From Anaerolineae bacterium (GTDB lineage: Bacteria; Chloroflexota; Anaerolineae; E26-bin7): DNA of 9,388 bases. The notes beneath the pieces are model-generated. The model saw only the letters and a program-made list of their open reading frames with translations, did no database searches and was not told the DNA's origin. Positions within the stretch are counted from its first letter, which is position 1. Each line of letters opens with the position of its first letter. Where the stretch lies: contig JAOZOT010000120.1 of the NCBI GenBank assembly GCA_029933115.1, positions 1 through 9,388 on the forward strand, read 5' to 3'. Position numbers and translations under genes: made by a program. This document shows positions 1 through 6,500 of this stretch, piece by piece.

Positions 1-229
1 ACTTTCGCCGAAGGCAACCGGTTTATCTCTCACTATCTGCTCCTTCCCCGCCGGTGACTGTTCGTCGTGCTTGGCCTGCGAAGCACGGCGTGGTTCACAG
101 AGCGGGTGACAATTATCAGACGGGCGCTGGGCTTGCAGACCGGCGCATCCGTGAATAGAGATGCTTTGAAGCTGGAGTCTGGCGAATTTTGAATGCCGCT
201 ATATCTTGAAAGAAGGCCGCCTGTAATCA
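1..229 (+). pseudogene. possible degraded 3' end of an unrecognised gene
   Basis: Three stretches on the plus strand look like one protein tail broken by mutations. Frame 1 from base 1 reads TFAEGNRFISHYLLLPRR and meets TGA at 55-57. The same frame continues as LFVVLGLRSTAWFTERV and on to about residue NRDALKL. A frame change near 170-178 then leads into WSLANFECRYILKEGRL and a TAA at about 227-229. Third codon positions are rich in G and C throughout, as in the real genes of the window, and the last stretch has a convincing protein-like composition. The TGA could be a C-to-T change of a CGA codon. I do not recognise the family, and the 5' part lies outside the window. The minus-strand reading of the same bases has an implausible composition. 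It is also possible that only the first 18 codons are the true end of an upstream gene and the rest is chance. Confidence 0.35.
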
Positions 230-243
230 AGATGTAGTGGTTC

Positions 244-300
244 GTAGTGGCGACTTCGGTCGCTTTTCACCATTTTGAACGGCTAAAGCCGCCACCGAGC
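244..300. repeat. dispersed palindromic element, copy 1
   Basis: This intergenic element has two small hairpins separated by a 16-base spacer. Hairpin 1 is GCGAC-TTCG-GTCGC (250-263). Hairpin 2 is CGGCT-AA-AGCCG (280-291). The outer GTGGC (247-251) and GCCAC (290-294) are also complementary, so the whole can fold as a cruciform. It shares the core AGTGGCGACTT..GTCGC with the element at 2353-2421. Such dispersed palindromes resemble REP/BIME-type sequences. Its role is unknown; mRNA 3'-end protection downstream of the GTPase gene is one possibility. Confidence 0.6.
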
Positions 301-363
301 AAAAACGCCGATGTCCGGTTTGAAGGTGTTCTCGACCTGAATACAAATGTTTTCATCTGTAAA

Positions 364-422
364 CTTCCCACAAGCTTCCGAGCACAATGCAACGGGAGTG
401 CCGGTTTGTAGCTTTGGGGAAG
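364..422 (-). terminator. long imperfect hairpin after the GTPase gene
   Basis: Two 13-base arms (410-422 and 364-376) pair at 11 of 13 positions and start two bases past the GTPase stop codon. On the minus strand the arms read CTTCCCCAAAGCT and AGCTTGTGGGAAG. Shorter complementary pieces in the loop (CCG/CGG and CAC/GTG) could extend the fold. Only a weak TTTACAG follows, so a classical U-tract terminator is doubtful. It may stabilise the transcript end or act with another factor. Confidence 0.35.
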
Positions 423-423
423 G

Positions 424-1023
424 TCAACCCAGCCTGCCTTGCACCTTGCTCACCACTTGCCGGATGATGGCCTTGAGGGTGTCAAAGACGCCGACGCCTT
501 CGATGGCCACCGCCTCCAAGCATGGTCGGCCGTTGGCAGCCAGGGTACTCCGCAGGAGGGGGACAGGCGCGGCGTCCGGCAGGTCGCGCTTGTTGAACTG
601 GAGCACCAGCGGAAAGTCGTCCACTTCGTGGCCCATCTCCGCCAGGTAGGTCTTCATGTCCCGGAGTGACTGCAAGTTGTCGTTCAGCCTGTCCTGCTGC
701 GAGTCGGCCACAAAGACGACTCCGTCGGCGCCTTGCAGGACCAGCTTGCGGCTGGCGACGTAGAAGACCTGGCCGGGCACGGTGTAGAGGTGGAATTTGG
801 GTTTCAGGCCCATGACCTCACCCAGTTCGAGTTGGAGGAAGTCGAAGAAGAGGGTGCGGTCTTCGTGGGTTTTGACCGAGACCAACTCGCCGCGGATTTG
901 GGGATTGGTGTGAGCGTGAATGTATTGCAGGTTGGTAGTCTTGCCGCTCAGGGCCGGGCCGTAGTAGACGATCTTCAGGTTGATTTCTTTCAGCCTGCGG
1001 TTGATGAACATCTTGCTTCCCAT
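424..1023 (-). CDS. MglA-type small GTPase
   Basis: A 199-residue Ras-like GTPase of the MglA family. Members bind and hydrolyse GTP and act as cytoplasmic switches; in Myxococcus, MglA sets cell polarity and drives gliding. Seen here: the family start FINRRLKEINLKIVYYG; P-loop GPALSGKTT at residues 22-30; catalytic-type Arg in EDRTLFFDF (R56); the MglA-specific switch motif TVPGQ at 81-85, with Gln85 and with Thr where other GTPases have Asp; ADSQQDR at 106-112; and the guanine-recognition NKRD at 144-147. Length is normal for the family. The gene overlaps the upstream hybrid kinase stop (990-992) by 34 bases, implying co-transcription and coupled translation. Two starts compete: ATG at 1023, with GAGGGGG directly abutting it, and ATG at 1011, which matches the usual family N-terminus. 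Ala24 occupies the position equivalent to Ras Gly12. No MglB partner is visible. The assignment to the MglA family is secure; the process it controls here is unknown. Confidence 0.93.
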   Translation of the reverse strand: MGSKMFINRRLKEINLKIVYYGPALSGKTTNLQYIHAHTNPQIRGELVSVKTHEDRTLFFDFLQLELGEVMGLKPKFHLYTVPGQVFYVASRKLVLQGADGVVFVADSQQDRLNDNLQSLRDMKTYLAEMGHEVDDFPLVLQFNKRDLPDAAPVPLLRSTLAANGRPCLEAVAIEGVGVFDTLKAIIRQVVSKVQGRLG

Positions 1024-2219
1024 CCCCCTCTTTGACGGGCCGGGTCGGCTTCAATCTGGCAGGTCTCTGAGCCATCCAGCACCTCTAAAGCTGCATTGCG
1101 AATTTTCACGAGTTCCACCGGCTTATCCAAGATGCCCTGGATGGCAACGCGAGCGGCCTGCTCGCGCAACTCCTCGTTGCTGTAAGCCGTGATCATGATA
1201 ACTGCCGTCCGCGGGTACAACTGTCTGATACGTGCGGCCAAACTCATGCCATCCATGCCCGGCATCTTGTAGTCGGTGATTAACAGGTCGAAGGGTTGCG
1301 CCTCGAAGAGTCGCAGTGCCTGTTCACCGCTGGTGGCAACGGCAGTCTCGCAATAGGGTAGCTTTTTCAGAATGTTCTGGAGGGTTCGAGCTACAGTCTC
1401 CTCATCGTCCACGATCAAAATGCGTCGCAAAGTTCCCTCTCCCTCTCTCGGTTGGGCCGCCCGAGCCATAGGTAGCAGTGCAGGGAGTCTCACGGTGAAC
1501 CGGCTGCCCTGGCTCGGTTGACTCTCAACCTGAATTTGTCCGCCGTACTCTTCGATGACTGCCTTGGCGAGGGTCAGACCCAGTCCAATCCCTTTATATC
1601 GGCGGGTGGTTGAAGTGTCTGCTTGATAGAAGCGGGTAAAGAGGTGCTCCAGCTCTTCTTCCGTCATGCCAATACCGGTGTCGGTCACTGCCAGACAGAC
1701 CCAACCGGATTCTGTGTAGGTCTGTACCTTGACCTGGCCGCCACAAGGTGTAAACTTGATAGCGTTGTCGAGGAGGCAACCAATGGCTTGCTCCAGGTGG
1801 TATGGGTCACCTGATACCGGCGGTAGATTCGGTTCCAGGTGTATCTCCAGCGTCAGCCCGGCCTGTATGGCCGCCGCACGGGCTTTTTTCATCATCACTT
1901 CTGCGATGACCTCGTCCAGCGTCGTAGGTACCGGCTCGCCGGTGTGTGCTTCTATGGCCATGAGGACGCCGACCCGTTCTACCAGTGTCCGCAGCTCAGA
2001 GGTCCGGTCAACAATGACGAAAATGGCCTCCTGTTGCTCTGGCGCCAGTGCACCCAGAGAGCCATCGCTCAGCAACTCGGCGTAGCCCTGTATGATGGTG
2101 AGCGGGGTGCGCAACTCGTGCGAGACGTTCTGGATGAACGCGGACTGGAGTTCATCCAGGCCATTTGCTTTTCGCTTATCCCTGTCCGGTGGAGGAAACT
2201 GCTTGTGCTGAGCTATCAT
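990..2219 (-). CDS. soluble hybrid histidine kinase (HisKA-HATPase-REC)
   Basis: A 409-residue cytoplasmic kinase that should autophosphorylate on His and pass phosphate to its own receiver domain. HisKA lies at about 25-92, with the H-box NVSHELRTPL and phospho-acceptor His34. The HATPase spans about 135-247, with N-box LLDNAIKF (Asn152), DTGIGM at 180-185 and GIGLGL at 210-215. The REC domain spans about 265-382, with acidic pair DD at 271-272, phospho-acceptor Asp316 in ITDYKMPG, Thr344 and Lys366. No membrane helix, PAS or GAF domain precedes HisKA, so the input must come from another protein. The receiver has no output domain after it, only a tail of about 27 residues that runs into the GTPase start. 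An in-frame TGA lies just upstream of the ATG, so this is the earliest ATG; GAAGG nine bases before it may be the ribosome binding site. The partner is unproven; the overlapping GTPase and the neighbouring giant kinase and regulator are the obvious candidates. Confidence 0.93.
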   Translation of the reverse strand: MIAQHKQFPPPDRDKRKANGLDELQSAFIQNVSHELRTPLTIIQGYAELLSDGSLGALAPEQQEAIFVIVDRTSELRTLVERVGVLMAIEAHTGEPVPTTLDEVIAEVMMKKARAAAIQAGLTLEIHLEPNLPPVSGDPYHLEQAIGCLLDNAIKFTPCGGQVKVQTYTESGWVCLAVTDTGIGMTEEELEHLFTRFYQADTSTTRRYKGIGLGLTLAKAVIEEYGGQIQVESQPSQGSRFTVRLPALLPMARAAQPREGEGTLRRILIVDDEETVARTLQNILKKLPYCETAVATSGEQALRLFEAQPFDLLITDYKMPGMDGMSLAARIRQLYPRTAVIMITAYSNEELREQAARVAIQGILDKPVELVKIRNAALEVLDGSETCQIEADPARQRGGWEARCSSTAG

Positions 2220-2352
2220 CCTTCTGAGCCTTCGGTGTCAAAGATATTAGTAGTATGCAACGAGACCCTTTCGTAATTCACTCGTAGAGGGGACGGCTAC
2301 AGGGTCCGCAGCCTGCGGGAGGGTGAACATTTAACAGCGTGTCTGAAAGATG

Positions 2353-2421
2353 CTCGCAGTGGCGACTTGAGTCGCTAATGACCGGTGCTCCGCGGCCAAA
2401 AACGACTGTCGTTACTACGAG
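2353..2421. repeat. dispersed palindromic element, copy 2
   Basis: Outer arms CTCGCAGT (2353-2360) and ACTACGAG (2414-2421) are complementary at 7 of 8 positions. They enclose two perfect hairpins, GCGACT-TG-AGTCGC (2362-2375) and AACGAC-T-GTCGTT (2401-2413), separated by 25 bases. The first hairpin is nearly the same sequence as in the element at 244-300, while the second differs but keeps its pairing. The element lies in the leader region of the hybrid kinase gene. Confidence 0.65.
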
Positions 2422-2455
2422 CGCCGCCCCTCCGAATTTTAAGGGTTCTACATCT

Positions 2456-2464
2456 ATTTTAGCA
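2456..2464 (-). promoter_or_regulatory. possible extended -10 promoter of the kinase-GTPase unit
   Basis: On the minus strand TGC is followed by TAAAAT (2461-2456), an extended -10 pattern, directly downstream of the terminator at 2466-2509. No good -35 box is visible. If used, it would give a leader of more than 200 bases that contains the palindromic element. Evidence is weak. Confidence 0.25.
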
Positions 2465-2465
2465 C

Positions 2466-2509
2466 AAAAAAGCAGCTCCGACCTTACGGAGCAGGTTGGG
2501 ACTGCTTTT
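2466..2509 (-). terminator. Rho-independent terminator
   Basis: On the minus strand AAAAGCAG (2509-2502) pairs with CTGCTTTT (2475-2468). Inside it, CTCCG (2491-2487) pairs with CGGAG (2480-2476), and the stem runs into a tract of six T. This ends transcription arriving from the response regulator gene. The plus strand also ends in CTGCTTTT, so weak termination in the other direction is possible. Confidence 0.7.
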
Positions 2510-2548
2510 GGATTCGGTTTGAAAAGTTGGAATTCGGTTGGAGTTCGG
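2508..2548. repeat. TTGGAnTTCGG direct repeats, candidate regulator site
   Basis: Two adjacent 11-base repeats, TTGGAATTCGG (2527-2537) and TTGGAGTTCGG (2538-2548), differ at one base. A third, TTGGATTCGG (2508-2517), lies nine bases to the left and is one base shorter. OmpR/PhoB-family regulators typically bind tandem direct repeats with 11-base spacing, and a gene of that family ends about 100 bases away. Autoregulatory binding is inference; decayed repeat DNA is the alternative. Confidence 0.4.
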
Positions 2549-2583
2549 CTCCTCGTGTAAAGTTTCTAACCGGGGGTGGCGGA

Positions 2584-2641
2584 CCAACGTGGTTGGCCGT
2601 CAAAACGGGCCGCTTTTCAGGCCCCAACCCGCACGGTTGGG
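2584..2641 (-). terminator. hairpin cluster directly after the response regulator gene
   Basis: Three hairpins follow the regulator stop on the minus strand. The first is CCCAACC-GTGCG-GGTTGGG (2641-2623). The second is GGGCC-TGAAAAGC-GGCCC (2624-2607), followed by GTTTTG. The third is CCAAC-CAC-GTTGG (2596-2584). The second is terminator-like but has a short T run, and it overlaps the first by two bases. Together with the stronger terminator at 2466-2509 they suggest that the regulator transcript ends here and that the downstream kinase-GTPase unit needs its own promoter. Confidence 0.45.
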
Positions 2642-2644
2642 CTC

Positions 2645-3373
2645 CTACTCTTCTTTGCCTCCGAGGGTGTATCCTACTCCGCGCACGTTCAGAATATATT
2701 GGGGGTTAGAGGGGTCGGGTTCCACTTTGCGTCGCAGGCGGTGGATGTACCACTTGATGATCTCCCGCGCCTCCCTCTCGTCTTCGCACTCGTACCCCTG
2801 CACTACTTGTACCAGCTCTTTTGAGGAGACTACCCGGTCAGCATTTTGCATCAGGTGGGCCAGCAGTTTGAACTCGCTGAAGGTCAACTCCAGCGGCTGT
2901 CCGTGCAAAGTCGCTTGATGTTTGTTCTGATCAACAGACAATGGACCCCATTCCAGGAAACGTTTTCTCTTGTCCAGCCCTTTGAGCCGGGCTTGCTCCT
3001 CCCGTCGGGCCAGCACTTCTTGCACGATCTGGCGTAGCTCTTCCGGCTCGGCCGGCTTGAGCAGGTAGCCGTCTACCCCTTCCCTGATGGCGGTCAGGGC
3101 CGACTCCAGTGAGCCGTAGGCGGTCAGGATGATGACGGCCGTTTCTGGCCAGCGCCATTTCACCGCCTCCAGCACCCGCAGGCCGTCTACCCGACCTCCC
3201 AGCATCAGGTCCAGCAACACCAGATCGAAGTGGGTCTCCCGCAGCCGGGCCAGTGCCTCTTCACCGCTGTTCGCTATGACCACTACGTGTCCGGCCCGTT
3301 GCAAGGTTTCTTTCAGAAAGAAACAAATCTTCTCTTCGTCGTCTACCACCAGGGTATGCACTTGTTCTGCCAT
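2645..3373 (-). CDS. OmpR/PhoB-family response regulator
   Basis: A 242-residue two-component transcription regulator, of normal family length. The receiver domain covers about residues 3-120, with acidic pair DD at 11-12, phospho-acceptor Asp55 in LLLDLMLGG, Thr84 in ILTAYGS and Lys106 in YLLKPAEP. A charged linker leads into a C-terminal winged helix at about 140-238, including LTFSEFKLLAHL, the helix EAREIIKWYIHRLRRKVE and the closing hairpin YILNVRGVGYTL. On phosphorylation such proteins dimerise and bind direct-repeat DNA. The ATG at 3373 is chosen over one at 3391 because GGAGG (3380-3384) stands six bases before it; a promoter-like sequence further up would begin transcripts close to 3391. 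The gene follows the giant kinase after a gap of about 135 bases, which makes that kinase the likely phosphate donor (inference from position). Target genes are unknown. Confidence 0.93.
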   Translation of the reverse strand: MAEQVHTLVVDDEEKICFFLKETLQRAGHVVVIANSGEEALARLRETHFDLVLLDLMLGGRVDGLRVLEAVKWRWPETAVIILTAYGSLESALTAIREGVDGYLLKPAEPEELRQIVQEVLARREEQARLKGLDKRKRFLEWGPLSVDQNKHQATLHGQPLELTFSEFKLLAHLMQNADRVVSSKELVQVVQGYECEDEREAREIIKWYIHRLRRKVEPDPSNPQYILNVRGVGYTLGGKEE

Positions 3374-3396
3374 CCTCGTCCTCCACAACATTAGAT

Positions 3397-3425
3397 TTGA
3401 TAACCGCAGTACTTACGCGGTTCAA
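3397..3425 (-). promoter_or_regulatory. putative regulator-gene promoter with a palindrome in the spacer
   Basis: On the minus strand TTGAAC (3425-3420) and TATCAA (3402-3397) are exactly 17 bases apart, each matching consensus at four of six positions. A perfect palindrome with arms AACCGC and GCGGTT (3402-3407, 3417-3422) fills the spacer, with AGTACT within its loop. The expected start point lies just upstream of the GGAGG of the regulator gene. This arrangement suits an operator, or alternatively an RNA hairpin. Confidence 0.4.
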
Positions 3426-3508
3426 GGTAGAAGCCCAACCGTATTGGGCGTTGAAAGATCGTGATGACCAAGCTGAGAATCGCCACCAAGACAAAGGCAC
3501 GAAGATCT

Positions 3509-6500
3509 TTATATCGGTGGGGCCGGCAGCCACACGGTGAATGTGCTCCCTTCTCCCACCTGGCTTTTCACGGTGATGTAGCCTCCGTGCTGCTCCACGA
3601 TGCTGTGACTGATGAATAACCCCAGCCCCGAACCCTGGGGCTTGGTGCTGTAGAAAGGCTCAAAGATGCGGGGTAGAACATCGGCGGCGATGCCCATTCC
3701 ACTGTCGGTGAACTCGACGCTTACCCCGCTGGGTTGGCCGGTGTAGGCTGTGCTCACCCGCAACCGGCCACCTTGGGGCATGGCCTCGATGGCGTTGAGA
3801 AGCAAGTTCAGGAACACCTGTCTGATCTGGTCGGACATTAGCGGCAGGAGGGGTAGATCGGCCGCCGGCTGCCAGATCACTTCTATTCCGCTCTCCTGGC
3901 ATCGCTTTTTGCTCAACCCCAGCACCTGTTCCAACAGTGCGTTCACCGCAGTGGGCTCCCTCTCTCCAGGCGCCGGTCGGTGCAGGTCGCGCATCTGGGT
4001 CACAGTGCGGGCCACCCGCCGCACCTCATCGAGGGCTATTTGCAGACACTGGTCCACCTCTCCCCCTTCGCTCAGCTCCTCTTGGGCCAGACCCAGGCAG
4101 CCGATGACCGATTGCAAGGGATTGTTGATCTCGTGGGCCAGAGAGGCGGCCAGTTGGCCCAGGGCCACCAGTTTCTCCGATTGGGACAGTTGGGCTTGGA
4201 TTCGCTTTTGCTCTTCCATCCGTTCTTGTAATTCTTCGTACAGATGTGCGTTTTCGAGGGCGATGGCCGCCTGATGGGCGAAGAGGATGGCCAGCCAGAT
4301 GTCGTCCTGATCGAAGGTCCTTTTCCGAGCGTCGGCATTGATGACCAGCACACCGAGGATGCGTTTTTGCCATTTCAGGGGCACCCCCAGCGTCGCCGTG
4401 AATGGGTGGTTGGACTCGAACGCTGCGGCTCTTCCTTCCCAGGTACGGTAATCGTTCACGATGAGCGGTCTCTCGGTTTGGAGCACTTTGCCGGCCAAGC
4501 CCTCTCCCGGCTTGAGGGTGACTCCGACGTATCTCTCTACATAGTTATAACCGATGGCCAGTCTCAGGTTCTCTTGTTCCCGGTCGTACAGGTAGACTCC
4601 CCCGGCCTCGGCCTGCAATAGCCCGACTGCCCGTTCTACGATGGATTTCAGGAGGTCTGGCATCTCCAGGCGGGCAGTGATGTCCAGAGAGACGCTGTAC
4701 AGAGCGGCCATTTCCTCAAAGCGTCGCTGCGTCTCGGTGAAAAGCCGCGCGTTCTCGATGGCGATGGCTGCCCATTGGGCCATAGACGACAGCGATCTTA
4801 CGTCTGCTTGACTGAAGTCACCCTCGGTTTTGTTCACCGCTTCGATCACGCCGATGACCTCTCCTCTCACTTTCAGAGGGATGGCCAGGAGAGACTTGGT
4901 GACGAAGCCGATGGTCTCGTCAACGCCGGGGTAGAAGCGGGGGTCATCTTTGACCTTGGGCGCCAGCAACCGTTGGCCTGTCTGTACTACCCAGCCGGCG
5001 ATGCCTTGGTTCAAGGGCAGCCTGAGGCCCTTTAGCTTGTCCGCGTGGGGACCCACTGCGGCTTCAAAGACCAGCTCTTTGTTCTCTTCGTCGAGCAGCA
5101 AAATAGAGCCGGCCTCTGTGCCGAGCATGAGGATGGTTTCCTCCATGACTGTGGTCAGAACCTGTTCCAGATCCAGGCTAGAAGTCACCACACGGCCCAC
5201 ACGGTTGAGGAAGACCACTTCCTCCAGGCGGCGTTGGATTTCTTGATGCAGCCGTGCGTTGCGCACGGCAACGGCGGCCTGGGCGGCCAGCGTCGTCAAT
5301 AGACGCTCGTCGTCGGCGCTGAAAGCTCTCACCTGGTCGCTGTTCAGGCTGAGGGTGCCGATGCACGTGCTATCAATCAGCAGTGGCGCGACCAACAGTG
5401 ACCTGGTGGAAGTGTCGGTCTCAGTAGCGATGAAACGGCCGTCCTTTTCCACATCGGGCACGTTGAGCGGCTGTTTTTCCTGCATGACGAGGCCGGCGAT
5501 GCCCTCTCCAATGGACATTTCCACTTTCTCTTGGATGTTGATTCCGGGAGACGAAATGGCACGGGGGACTAGCTTGCCCCTCGCCTCATCAACCAGGTGG
5601 AGCACGCCGCCGGTGCTGGCCGGGATCAGGTGGGTGGCCGAGTCCACAATGGCTTGCAGCACCTGGTCCAGGTCCAATGAGCGCGTCAGGGCGGTGGCCA
5701 CTGTGCTGAAGACCTGGGCCTCTTCCAGGCGGCGCACGGTTTCCTGGTATAGGCGAGCGTTCTCGATGGCTACGGCAATCTGATCGGCCAAGGTCTCCAT
5801 AGCCAGGAGGTCTGCCTCGTCGAAAGCATTCAATTGGGTGCTTTGGATATCGAGCACACCGATTACCCGGTCGGCCAGCTTGAGAGGCACGCACAGTTCT
5901 GCTTTGGTCAGTGGCTTCTTCGAGAAGCCGGTGATATAGTGTGGGGCCTGGCTCACATCGTTGGCCAGGAGGGGCTGGCCGGTCTTGGCTGCCCGGCCGA
6001 TCATCCCTTCTCCGATGGCTTGACGGTAGTTTGGCGGAATCGGGCCGGGGAAACTGCCGTCTATAGCCCGCATCTCCAAGTCTCCGCCGGCTTCGTCCAG
6101 CAGGAATAAGCTGACGCTGTGATAATTGAAGCTCTTTTGAATGGTGGTGACTACTTCTTGGAGAAGCTGGTCCATGTCCAGGATAGAGACCGCTCGCCGG
6201 GCTGCTTCGTTGACCACGGCCAACTGGGTAGCTTGCCGCTGCGCGTTTTGATAAAGCCGGGCGTTCTGGATGGCCTGACCGGCGCGATTTGCCGCCGCCT
6301 GGGCCAGAGCCCGGTCCTCCTTGGTTAAAGGTCTGTCCGCCGAGCGGCCGCCCAGCGCCAGCACGGCGATCAGTTCCTCGTCACTCCAGATGGGAACAGC
6401 CAGGCCGCCGGCCCCCCAACGCTCTGCCAGTTTATGATGTCTGTCAGAGAGCTTGAGCAGTTCGTCGGCAGAGAGCGAAATGGCCTCCTGACTCTCCCGA

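Noticed and set aside
33..230. Minus-strand open frame of 65 codons at the left edge
   Set aside because: Its composition is not protein-like, no family signature appears, and the plus-strand readings of the same bases look more like coding sequence.
2339..2918. Plus-strand open frames in the regulator-kinase gap and the regulator 3' end
   Set aside because: They cross the palindromic element, the terminator and the antisense of the response regulator gene, and show no family motif.
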